From Treponema sp. (GTDB lineage Bacteria; Spirochaetota; Spirochaetia; Treponematales; Breznakiellaceae): a stretch of 6,108 nt of DNA. Positions 1-5,955 of the stretch are shown one piece after another; the stretch's first letter is position 1, and the number at the start of each line of letters is the position of its first letter. The notes beneath the pieces were generated by a model that made no database searches, was not told where the DNA came from, and saw only the letters and a program-made list of their open reading frames with translations. The stretch is from the NCBI GenBank assembly GCA_031280065.1, contig JAITHH010000107.1:1-6108 (forward strand), written 5' to 3'. The translations under genes and the position numbers were made by a program.

Positions 1-320
1 GCATGGAATATACGGTGATAGGCGATCCGGTAAATCTGGCCAGCCGGACCGAGGCCCTGAACAAGCCCCTGGGCACGGATATTCTGATCACCGAGGACAC
101 CTGGAACTTTGTGGGGGATGATTTTATTACCGAAGAAATGCCCCCGGTGCGGGTCAAGGGCAAGGAAAAGCCGGTGCGGATGTTCGCCGTGGTGAACCTA
201 AAGGGCGCTTCCGGCCCCCAGAGTCTTGCGGAAGTGCGCGCCATGCTGGGGATTGCCCCCCCGGACCTGGGCGCGGTTGACGTAAACTCCGAAGAAAAGA
301 AATACAAGATTGGAGAGTAG
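1..320 (+). CDS. Class III nucleotide cyclase, C-terminal part (5' truncated by window)
   Basis: This is the 3' end of a class III adenylate/guanylate cyclase, an enzyme making cyclic AMP or cGMP from ATP or GTP; the reading frame is open to the left edge, with the first full codon at position 3. The first residues contain the cyclase signature YTVIGDPVNLASR. The Asn and Arg four residues later (about 11 and 15 of the visible part) are the transition-state-stabilising pair, and the Thr seven residues before the Asn sits where many bacterial (class IIIb) enzymes have Thr instead of the purine-specifying Asp. The domain continues through the usual ITEDTW and VRVKGKEKPVRMFAV segments, then a roughly 40-residue charged tail outside the catalytic fold. 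Metal-binding Asp residues and any sensor or membrane part lie upstream and cannot be seen. The stop is 3 nt before the next start, so the genes are probably cotranscribed. Adenylate rather than guanylate specificity is inferred. Confidence 0.93.
   Translation, partial: MEYTVIGDPVNLASRTEALNKPLGTDILITEDTWNFVGDDFITEEMPPVRVKGKEKPVRMFAVVNLKGASGPQSLAEVRAMLGIAPPDLGAVDVNSEEKKYKIGE
312..317 (+). promoter_or_regulatory. Shine-Dalgarno site for the FecR-domain gene
   Basis: GGAGAG lies six bases before the ATG at 324 and inside the last codons of the cyclase gene. It fixes the start and shows that the two genes are read from one transcript. Confidence 0.75.
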
Positions 321-323
321 GGC

Positions 324-2414
324 ATGAGCAGCGCGGGGCCGGGACTCGGAGCCGGAACAAAGGACAGCGCCCTCCAAAACCGGGGTTCGGGCCGGTTTTC
401 CTTTTCGGCGCGGGACGGCTTTACCAGCGTCCTCTGCCTGACCGGGACGGCCCTCTGCCTCTGGCTCTTCTGGGCGGAACTGAACCAGACCTTTATCCGG
501 CAGAACGCGGACCCCATCGGAACCATCAGTTGGAAATACAAGGCGGCCCAGCGCCGTTTTGGAGACCGGGTGCTTTGGCACCGGATCAGCCGGGACAGCC
601 CGGTGTACTCCGGGGACTTTATCCGCACCGAGGCTCTTTCCGAGGCGACCATTATCCTCTCGGACAGCACCAAAATAAGCCTGGAAGAAAACAGCCTGAT
701 TGAAATCTCCCTCAAAGACAATATATTGCGGATCAGCGGCGCGTCAGGAACCCTGGGGGTGACGGCCGGAAGCGGTGAATTGCTCCTGGAAACCGGGGAC
801 AAAACCATACGGGCCGCTTCCGGTTCGGTGCTGACCCTCTCCGCCGGGGATGGGGGAAGGAATCTCTGGGTCAGCGAAGGGACGGTCAGCGTGGACGATC
901 CCGGCGGCCCGATCCTGGCCGAATCCGGGGACGTGGTTCTCCTGGACCCGGCCCCGCCGGAAGACGCGCCGGTCCTGCCCGATGCGTCCGGCCCGCCTGA
1001 TGTCTCTGGCGCGCCCGCCGGGCAGCCTCCCCGGACCGCCGTCTTTTCCCCGCCCCCTGACGCGGTGTTCTTTACCCCCGGCGAAACCGCGGCGGTGAAC
1101 TTCCGCTTTAATCCCCTGGATTACCGGGATGAAGTAACCCGGCTGGAGATTTCCCCTTCCCGGCGTTTTTCCCGTTCCGTGATTCGCCGGGATCTGACCG
1201 GCCCGGAAGCCACGGTGGAACTGGAAAGCGGCGTCTGGTGGTGGCGGGCCTGGCCCCAATCCCCCGGGCCGGAAGGCGGCGGGGAGGAAACCGGGCCCCA
1301 TCCGCAGGCTGTTTCGGGCAGGCTTACCGTGCGCCGTACCCCGGCCCCGGTTCCGGTCTTTCCTTCCCGCCAGGCGGAACTGAACAGCAGCCAGGTCCGC
1401 TTCCGCTGGACCCTTCCCAAAGGCATGGAAGCGGAGGGCTATGTGCTGGAAATGGCGGACAATCCTGACTTTGCCAATCCGGAGCCGTTCCTGGAAACGG
1501 CGGACAGTTCCCTTTCGGTCCCCCTGGAAAATGGCCGCTGGTACTGGCGGGTCCGGGCCCGCTATACCGGCCCTTCGGGGTTTTTCGACGGCCCTAATTC
1601 GGAGACCCTTTCCTTTACCATAAGACAGAAAATCCTTCCCCCGGCGCCGGCGGCCCCCCGTGACGGCTCAGGGCTGGCCCTGAACAAACGGGTCTACTTT
1701 TCCTGGCAGGACCAGGGCCGGGGCCCCTGGACCATCACCGTTTCCGCCTCGCCGGACTTGGGAAGCCCCCTGATCACGGTCAATACCCTCAGCGCTTATT
1801 ACAGTGAAGTTCTGAATCCAGGCCGCTACTACTGGCAGGTTACCGGAAGCGGCGGCGTTTCCCCGGTCTGGTCCTTTACCGTTGCGGAGCGGCCCGCCGC
1901 GCCGCCGGTTGTGTCCGCGCCGCAGGTTACTGCCCCGCCGCCCGCTGCGTCCGCGCCGCCAGAACCGCCCCCGCCGGTTGAGTCCGCGCCGCCGGAAATC
2001 CCGCCGCCTGTTGAATCCGCCCCGCCGGAAACCCCGCCGCCTGCCGCATCCGCGCCGCCAGAACCGCCGCCGCCCGCACCCTCCCTGCGCAGCCTTTCCC
2101 CAGCGGACAAAACCGTTTTCGGAGCGGCGCAATTACGGGGCATTGACGCCATCAGCTTTGCCTGGGACCCGGTTCCGGGAGCCGCGCTCTACCGCTTTAC
2201 CATCGTTGGGCCTGACGGCAGGGAAGTCCTTTCCCAAACCACCGGAAACCCATCCTTTAGGCTCGTTGATCTCAGCATTCTCAGCCGGGGAACCTTTACC
2301 TGGCGGGTAGAAGACCTGGATTCCGGCGTGTCCGCCGAAAGCCGCTTTACCATCGAACTCCCTGAATTGCGAAGCGAACCGCTGAATAATCCCGGGGTCC
2401 TCTATGGCCGCTAA
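324..2414 (+). CDS. Membrane-anchored FecR-domain protein with fibronectin-III-like repeats and Pro-rich linker
   Basis: A 696-residue envelope protein of unknown exact role. A polar N-terminus of about 33 residues is followed by one hydrophobic segment (about 34-50, including LCLWLFW), predicted as an uncleaved membrane anchor leaving the rest outside the cytoplasm. Residues about 85-208 resemble a FecR domain: SGDFIRTEALSEATIILSD followed by short repeated beta strands. Four beta-sandwich units of fibronectin-III type follow at about 240-338, 342-434, 440-521 and 587-678, each with a Trp/Tyr-rich strand (GVWWWRAW, GRWYWRVRARY, GRYYWQVTGSG, GTFTWRVEDLD). A Pro/Ala/Glu repeat at about 531-586 separates units three and four and probably acts as a stiff spacer. 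The ATG has GGAGAG six bases upstream, overlapping the cyclase stop region, which supports this start. No FecI-type sigma factor is visible, so classical iron-regulator function is not implied. The domain reading is from pattern, not a database search. Confidence 0.88.
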   Translation: MSSAGPGLGAGTKDSALQNRGSGRFSFSARDGFTSVLCLTGTALCLWLFWAELNQTFIRQNADPIGTISWKYKAAQRRFGDRVLWHRISRDSPVYSGDFIRTEALSEATIILSDSTKISLEENSLIEISLKDNILRISGASGTLGVTAGSGELLLETGDKTIRAASGSVLTLSAGDGGRNLWVSEGTVSVDDPGGPILAESGDVVLLDPAPPEDAPVLPDASGPPDVSGAPAGQPPRTAVFSPPPDAVFFTPGETAAVNFRFNPLDYRDEVTRLEISPSRRFSRSVIRRDLTGPEATVELESGVWWWRAWPQSPGPEGGGEETGPHPQAVSGRLTVRRTPAPVPVFPSRQAELNSSQVRFRWTLPKGMEAEGYVLEMADNPDFANPEPFLETADSSLSVPLENGRWYWRVRARYTGPSGFFDGPNSETLSFTIRQKILPPAPAAPRDGSGLALNKRVYFSWQDQGRGPWTITVSASPDLGSPLITVNTLSAYYSEVLNPGRYYWQVTGSGGVSPVWSFTVAERPAAPPVVSAPQVTAPPPAASAPPEPPPPVESAPPEIPPPVESAPPETPPPAASAPPEPPPPAPSLRSLSPADKTVFGAAQLRGIDAISFAWDPVPGAALYRFTIVGPDGREVLSQTTGNPSFRLVDLSILSRGTFTWRVEDLDSGVSAESRFTIELPELRSEPLNNPGVLYGR
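1914..2081 (+). repeat. Pro-rich tandem repeat, 33-bp unit, four copies plus a degenerate fifth
   Basis: Four in-frame 33-bp units (1950-2081) each encode 11 residues of the form SAPPE-x-PPP followed by two variable residues (VE, VE, AA, AP). A degenerate 36-bp unit (1914-1949, SAPQVTAPPPAA) comes first. The first and fourth full units share the most DNA (both read gcgccgccagaaccgcc), suggesting expansion by duplication. The product is a rigid, charged, polyproline-like linker between the third and fourth fibronectin-III-like units. Such tandem repeats can change copy number by slippage without breaking the frame. Confidence 0.9.
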
Positions 2415-3600
2415 ACCGCCGTCCCGGCGGGTGGAGCGGCCGTTCCGCCGGGTATGGTGGCTCTTTGTGTTGTTACCGCTGTGCCCGCCGCTGTTTGCCG
2501 ATCAGGAAAGCGGCTATTACCGGGTATCCACCCCCGACGGCATTCAGTTTATCCAGCGCCTTTCCTGGCCGGAAAACGAAAACGCCTCCCAGTACGAATT
2601 GGAGGTAGAACGCCGGGAAGCACCGGACGCCGCAGCCGGACTTCAAGAATATGTCGAGGCTTACCGGATCATCACCACAGAAGCCTGGGCGGAATTTTCC
2701 CTGCCCCCCGGCGATTACCGTTACCGGGTCATTTTCTACAATCTGCTGCGGCAGCCTGAATATGCCGCCGCCTGGGTGGAGTTTACGATCCTCCTCGCCC
2801 TTCAGCCGGAACTAAAGGACTTTACCCCCCGGAATTTTGCCGCAAAGCGGGGCGATGCGCTGGAACTGGTTATTGAAGGGAGTAACCTGCTTCCCGGCGC
2901 GGAGATACGCCTTGATCGCCGGGGGCGCTCCTTTCTGCCCCAGGACTGCCGCCTGGAGCCTTCCGGGGAGCAGGCCGTCCTGTTCTACGATGTTCCGGAT
3001 CTTCCACCGGGGAGTTATACGATCACGGTACAAAACCCCGGCGGCCTGGAGGCATCCCTTCCCGGTTTTTGGGTAGAATCATCCGCTTTTTTCCAGGTAC
3101 TGCTAGCCTATGCGCCGATCCTTCCCGCCGGGGGGTATACATTCGAACTCTTTGATGATAACGCCTTTTATCCGGCGGGACTCGAACTCCGTGCCGACTG
3201 GTTTCCGTTAAAGGCTTCCTGGGGAACCCTCGGTTTAGAGGCGGCTTTTGGCTGGAGCTATCTTGAGGAACAGCGGGACGCAGCCGGATTAACCGCGCAC
3301 TTTGGGGAACTGGCGCTGAACGCGCTGTACCGGCGGGACCTGAACGGCTATCTGGCCGTCAAGGTCCGGGCAGGGGGCGGATTCGGCGGTATGGTAAACC
3401 TGGTATTTGACTACGGCGATGTTCAGTCCAGCGGCTATAACACCATTTCGCCTATGGCGGACCTTGGCGTATCCCTGGAATGGAGCATCTACAGTTCCCT
3501 CTATGCCGAACTGGGGGCGGACGGCTTTTTTGTTTTTTCCAAAGACACTCCCCAAAACTTCTACATAAGGCCCTTTGCCGGACTGGGCTGGCGGTTTTAG
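2404..3600 (+). CDS. Exported protein with FN3-like and IPT/TIG-like domains and a C-terminal beta-barrel-like region
   Basis: A 398-residue protein, probably in the outer membrane. The N-terminus has Arg residues then a hydrophobic core (VWWLFVLLPLCPPLFA) with likely signal peptidase I cleavage after Ala32. Residues about 36-130 form a fibronectin-III-like sandwich, including SLPPGDYRYRVIFYN. Residues about 135-225 look like an IPT/TIG fold (VIEGSNLLPGAEIRL, then PPGSYTITVQNPGG). The last 170 residues (229-398) alternate polar and hydrophobic positions, are rich in Gly and aromatics, and end in GWRF; a terminal Phe is typical of proteins inserted by the BamA machinery, and the length fits an eight-stranded barrel. 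The ATG overlaps the end of the preceding gene by 11 nt and has only a weak GGGG upstream, pointing to translational coupling. A GTG at 2431 is a less likely start. By order and layout it may correspond to T. pallidum TP0483, reported as fibronectin-binding; that link is recalled, not tested. Confidence 0.87.
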   Translation: MAAKPPSRRVERPFRRVWWLFVLLPLCPPLFADQESGYYRVSTPDGIQFIQRLSWPENENASQYELEVERREAPDAAAGLQEYVEAYRIITTEAWAEFSLPPGDYRYRVIFYNLLRQPEYAAAWVEFTILLALQPELKDFTPRNFAAKRGDALELVIEGSNLLPGAEIRLDRRGRSFLPQDCRLEPSGEQAVLFYDVPDLPPGSYTITVQNPGGLEASLPGFWVESSAFFQVLLAYAPILPAGGYTFELFDDNAFYPAGLELRADWFPLKASWGTLGLEAAFGWSYLEEQRDAAGLTAHFGELALNALYRRDLNGYLAVKVRAGGGFGGMVNLVFDYGDVQSSGYNTISPMADLGVSLEWSIYSSLYAELGADGFFVFSKDTPQNFYIRPFAGLGWRF

Positions 3601-3636
3601 GATGCGCGATTACATGACGCTCATCAGCGCCGCATC
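3601..3636 (+). terminator. Possible hairpin after the cyclase-FecR operon
   Basis: GATGCG (3601-3606), immediately after the TAG stop, pairs with CGCATC (3631-3636). A small inner hairpin ATGA-cgc-TCAT lies at 3614-3624. There is no good T-run behind it, only a loose TTTCGTT, so intrinsic termination is uncertain. The position between an operon and a gene with its own promoter makes some 3'-end structure reasonable. Confidence 0.3.
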
Positions 3637-3669
3637 TGCCCGTTTCGTTAAACAGTACAGATAAAACCA

Positions 3670-3698
3670 TTGATAATTCACCAAAACGGCCCTACTAT
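3670..3698 (+). promoter_or_regulatory. Sigma-70-like promoter of the Big_2 lipoprotein gene, apparently leaderless
   Basis: TTGATA (3670-3675, five of six to TTGACA) and TACTAT (3693-3698, four of six to TATAAT) are separated by exactly 17 bases. Standard spacing puts +1 at 3705-3706, on the ATG at 3706. No Shine-Dalgarno sequence precedes that ATG, as expected for a leaderless message. A second reading, TTCACC (3677-3682) with TACAAT (3700-3705), also has a 17-base spacer but would start inside the gene. The TTG at 3670, which opens the longest frame, is therefore better read as the -35 box than as a start codon. Confidence 0.55.
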
Positions 3699-3705
3699 GT
3701 ACAAT

Positions 3706-4629
3706 ATGAAACTATTAACCCTATGCGGTGTATTGACCATGATCCTCTGCGGCTGTGCTGACTCGCACAATCAAATGTATGCAGCCAGCGATGCTGTTAC
3801 CAATATAAAATTGGATATAACATCGTTACCGATGACGTCCGGCGAGCGTAAGATTCTCACCGTTGCGGTTGAACCCTCGGCGGCTGCCAATCAAAAAGTA
3901 ATCTGGTCGTCCAGTAATACGGATGCAGCCGCCGTCGATGATGCGGGCCTGGTAACTGCGGTAGGGAAGGGGACCGCGATTATTACCGCAAAGTCTGCGG
4001 ATGATCCTGCCAAGACCGCAGCGTGTACGGTAACCGTCGGGGCGGCAGGCGTGTTCATGTCAATGGTAGAGTTGAATAAGCGGCTCCTGCCCCTTATGGT
4101 TGGACAGCATGAAACGCTCCTTGCCGCAGTAACGCTTCCGCCGGGCGCAAACCAGGCGGTAACCTGGTCGTCCAGTAATCCGGCTGTCGCCGCCGTGAAT
4201 GATACGGGCTTGGTAAGCGCGGCGGCGGAGGGAACCGCAGCTATCACGGTAAGCATTGCGGATGATCCCTTCATTACCGCGGTCTGCAAGGTGACCGTTA
4301 CCATTACCGAACCGGAAATACCGGCGGTTACCGGGGTCCGGCTGAACAAAACGGCGCTGGAGTTAGGGATATACTCAAATGAACTGGGGTTTGCTCCGGT
4401 CGCGGAAAGGCTCGCCGCCGCAGTAGAACCCTGGGAGGTTAATCAAAAGGTAATCTGGTCGTCCAGTAACCCATCCGCAGCCGCCGTAAGCGATACGGGC
4501 CTGGTAACGGCGATAGGGAAGGGGACCGCGATTATTACCGCAAAGTCTGTAGATGATCCTGCCAAGACCGCAGCCTGTGCGGTAACGGTAGGCAATCTCT
4601 TTACCGGAGAGCCGGGAATGGATTATTAG
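3706..4629 (+). CDS. Lipoprotein with three bacterial Ig-like (Big_2) domains
   Basis: A 307-residue predicted surface lipoprotein. From the ATG at 3706 it has a short lipoprotein signal (MKLLTLCGVLTMILCGC) with lipobox LCGC, so Cys17 would be acylated. Three Big_2 Ig-like domains follow at about 31-111, 116-199 and 208-295. Each has the family core W-S-S-S-N, then AAV-x-D-x-GLV, then a GTA-I-T strand, and ends in a strand with one Cys (AACTVTV, AVCKVTV, AACAVTV). Big_2 domains are usually adhesive or structural modules of surface proteins; no ligand can be named. The third domain carries about ten extra residues near its start. The frame is open upstream to a TTG at 3670, and an ATG lies at 3697, but both overlap promoter elements and neither has a ribosome site, so 3706 is preferred. 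Base composition is less GC-rich than the neighbouring operon. Confidence 0.87.
   Translation: MKLLTLCGVLTMILCGCADSHNQMYAASDAVTNIKLDITSLPMTSGERKILTVAVEPSAAANQKVIWSSSNTDAAAVDDAGLVTAVGKGTAIITAKSADDPAKTAACTVTVGAAGVFMSMVELNKRLLPLMVGQHETLLAAVTLPPGANQAVTWSSSNPAVAAVNDTGLVSAAAEGTAAITVSIADDPFITAVCKVTVTITEPEIPAVTGVRLNKTALELGIYSNELGFAPVAERLAAAVEPWEVNQKVIWSSSNPSAAAVSDTGLVTAIGKGTAIITAKSVDDPAKTAACAVTVGNLFTGEPGMDY
3889..4036 (+). repeat. Near-identical intragenic repeat, copy 1 (Big_2 domain 1)
   Basis: This block matches 4441-4588 at a constant offset of 552 bases. It includes an uninterrupted 36-base identity (3962-3997 with 4514-4549) and a 23-base identity (4000-4022 with 4552-4574). The middle domain lacks most of this identity, sharing mainly tggtcgtccagtaa (3904-3917, 4165-4178, 4456-4469). 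Confidence 0.9.
4441..4588 (+). repeat. Near-identical intragenic repeat, copy 2 (Big_2 domain 3)
   Basis: Partner of 3889-4036 in direct orientation. Most differences cluster in the stretch just after the SSSN motif and at a few scattered bases, while the part encoding GKGTAIITAKS is identical at DNA level. Recombination between the copies would delete 552 bases (184 codons) in frame. Confidence 0.9.
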
Positions 4630-4650
4630 CGGCACGGACGGCCCTGCCGC
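4629..4650 (+). terminator. Possible GC-rich hairpin after the Big_2 gene
   Basis: GCGGCA (4629-4634) pairs perfectly with TGCCGC (4645-4650) around a 10-base loop, starting on the last base of the TAG stop. No T-run follows, so it is at best a weak or factor-dependent terminator or a 3'-end stabiliser. Confidence 0.35.
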
Positions 4651-4678
4651 ACATCGAGCCCGTTCCAGAGCGCGGTAC

Positions 4679-4710
4679 TATAGGGTATTCTCCGCAATGC
4701 CTACCCTATA
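4679..4710. promoter_or_regulatory. Perfect inverted repeat, operator candidate upstream of the FlgO-like/PPC gene
   Basis: TATAGGGTA (4679-4687) and TACCCTATA (4702-4710) are perfect 9-bp inverted arms separated by 14 bases. The centre-to-centre distance of 23 bases is about two helical turns, suiting a dimeric DNA-binding protein. The right arm overlaps the predicted -35 box at 4707-4712, so a bound protein would block or alter polymerase binding. It has no trailing T-run and so does not look like an intrinsic terminator. The ATG at 4697 lies in the loop, another reason to doubt it as a start codon. Confidence 0.55.
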
Positions 4711-4735
4711 CAGGCCCCGTATCCGGGACTATACT
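4707..4735 (+). promoter_or_regulatory. Sigma-70-like promoter of the FlgO-like/PPC gene, apparently leaderless
   Basis: TATACA (4707-4712, four of six to TTGACA) and TATACT (4730-4735, five of six to TATAAT) have a 17-base spacer. Standard geometry puts +1 at 4742, exactly the A of the ATG used for the gene. The six bases between the -10 and the ATG are TTTTCC, so no ribosome site is present. The arrangement mirrors that of the preceding gene. Confidence 0.55.
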
Positions 4736-4741
4736 TTTTCC

Positions 4742-5926
4742 ATGAAACATCGAAACGCTTTCTTCGCCGCTGTTTTGGCGGCGCTTCCCGTATGCTCCGG
4801 CGTCTTGTCCGCCCAGGAGCCGCTTCAGCCCCTGGCCGCTTTGGATGCGGCGATGGTCACCCTGGCCGGGCAAATCAGCCCAAAACTCAGCGGTACGGTG
4901 CAGGTTGAGACCTTTTACTGGGACGAGGCGGAATCACCTTTGGGACGCTATTGGCGGGAGAACCTTACCGGGGAACTTTCCAACGTGGAGGGCAGGACCT
5001 ATACCCTGCTGGACCCCCGGTCAACCCTGCGCCCGGACTATGTTTTGGGCGGAACGGTTACGGAAATCGGCGGCGTACTGCGGGTTTATACGCGGCTCTT
5101 GAGCAATACCGGCGGCGCTCACGGTTCTATCCTCGCCGTTTGGCACACGGACATTACCGGGGCTGAAATCACCGCGTTCATTGATGAATTCAGGGGCGCG
5201 GGCAGCTCCCGTTCCGGCAGTCAGGTCAGGCGGGACCAGTACGAACCGGACAGCCGGACGAGTCCGCTTGCAATCACCATCGGGGCTCCGCCGGTGAGCA
5301 GGACCATCCATTCAGGCGATGAGGACTGGTTTGTCGTGGTAAGCGCCCAAACCCAGCAGTTGAACGCCGAGACCGGGGGCGATACGGATACCTTGATAGA
5401 ACTCTACGATGGGGCGGCGGGAGGCAAACTCCAGGAAAACGACGATGGCGGTTCTAACTTAAACGCCCGGCTCCGCTGGACCGCCGAGGCGGGCAAGGAG
5501 TACCTCATAAAAATCCGGGGCGTATACGGGGATACCGGTTCCTACCATTTTCAGGTAGAGCCTTTCGGCGCTGCCGGCGGGTCTGTTCACACCGCCAGAG
5601 AGACCGCCTTGCCCCTGGCCCTGGCGGACGGTTCCGCTTCCGCCAATGCTGTTTTCTCGAACTATGACGACATACACTATTACCGGCTGGAGATACCCGC
5701 AGAGGGCGGCGCGATGACCGTTTATACCGAAGGCCGTACCGATACGGTGCTTACGCTGGAAGACGCTTCCGGGCGGGTGTTATCCGAGGATGACGATTCG
5801 GGCTATGACTACAATGCCCGGATAAGCGGCGTCCGGGTCTCCGGGGGGACGCTGTATATTATGGCCGCTACCTATGATGACGGCGGGCCTTATACGCTTC
5901 GCGCCGAATTGAGCGGCAGCCGTTAA
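4742..5926 (+). CDS. Secreted protein with FlgO-like N-terminal domain and two PPC domains
   Basis: A 394-residue exported protein. A signal peptide (MKHRNAFFAAVLAALPVCSG and a few more residues) is probably cut after Ala24, before QEP. Residues about 35-148 resemble the FlgO/CsgG-like alpha-beta fold: a helix with LAGQISPKLSG, strand VQVETFYW, LGRYWRENLTGEL, then DYVLGGTVTEIGGVLRVYTRLL. Two PPC (bacterial pre-peptidase C-terminal, jelly-roll-like) domains follow, at about 168-274 and 285-390. The first has SGDEDWFVV, GGDTDTLIELYD and ENDDGGSNLNARL; the second has NYDDIHYYRLE, EGRTDTVLTLED and SEDDDSGYDYNARI. The Asp-rich turns could bind calcium, and PPC domains often bind polysaccharide or protein. 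No protease domain is present. The longest frame begins at an ATG at 4697, but that lies in an inverted repeat and would put 15 extra polar residues before the signal peptide. Function is unknown; periplasmic or outer-membrane location is inferred. Confidence 0.85.
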   Translation: MKHRNAFFAAVLAALPVCSGVLSAQEPLQPLAALDAAMVTLAGQISPKLSGTVQVETFYWDEAESPLGRYWRENLTGELSNVEGRTYTLLDPRSTLRPDYVLGGTVTEIGGVLRVYTRLLSNTGGAHGSILAVWHTDITGAEITAFIDEFRGAGSSRSGSQVRRDQYEPDSRTSPLAITIGAPPVSRTIHSGDEDWFVVVSAQTQQLNAETGGDTDTLIELYDGAAGGKLQENDDGGSNLNARLRWTAEAGKEYLIKIRGVYGDTGSYHFQVEPFGAAGGSVHTARETALPLALADGSASANAVFSNYDDIHYYRLEIPAEGGAMTVYTEGRTDTVLTLEDASGRVLSEDDDSGYDYNARISGVRVSGGTLYIMAATYDDGGPYTLRAELSGSR

Positions 5927-5932
5927 GAATGC

Positions 5933-5955
5933 GGGGGACCGGGCGTAGAACCCCC
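5933..5955 (+). terminator. Weak hairpin after the FlgO-like/PPC gene
   Basis: GGGGG (5933-5937) can pair with CCCCC (5951-5955) across a 13-base loop, followed by TTGATTT. The stem is short and the T-run poor, so this is only a candidate terminator, seven bases after the TAA stop. Confidence 0.3.

Noticed and set aside
744..1301. Long open frame of 185 codons on the minus strand inside the FecR-domain gene
   Set aside because: It is rich in Arg, Gly and Pro as expected for the complement of GC-rich coding sequence, has no recognisable motif, and lies wholly within a well-supported gene.
1914..2081. CRISPR-like array
   Set aside because: The 33-bp units are contiguous without spacers and encode an in-frame Pro-rich repeat.
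1668..2132. Minus-strand open frame rich in RRG repeats opposite the Pro-rich repeat
   Set aside because: Its repetitiveness is the shadow of the Pro/Ala/Glu repeat on the + strand; it has no start context or domain signal.
3670..3705. N-terminal extension of the Big_2 protein starting at TTG 3670 or ATG 3697
   Set aside because: The extension has no ribosome site, would put polar residues before a clean lipoprotein signal, and coincides with the -35 and -10 boxes.
4679..4710. Inverted repeat as intrinsic terminator of the Big_2 gene
   Set aside because: The arms are AT-containing, the loop is 14 bases and no T-run follows; its overlap with a -35 box makes an operator more likely.
4697..4741. 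ATG at 4697 as start of the FlgO-like/PPC protein
   Set aside because: It sits in the loop of the inverted repeat, has no ribosome site, and adds 15 residues ahead of a normal signal peptide beginning at 4742.
4742..4798. Lipoprotein reading of the FlgO-like/PPC signal peptide (LPVC)
   Set aside because: Val directly before the Cys does not fit the bacterial or the relaxed spirochaetal lipobox, and a signal peptidase I site after LSA is available.
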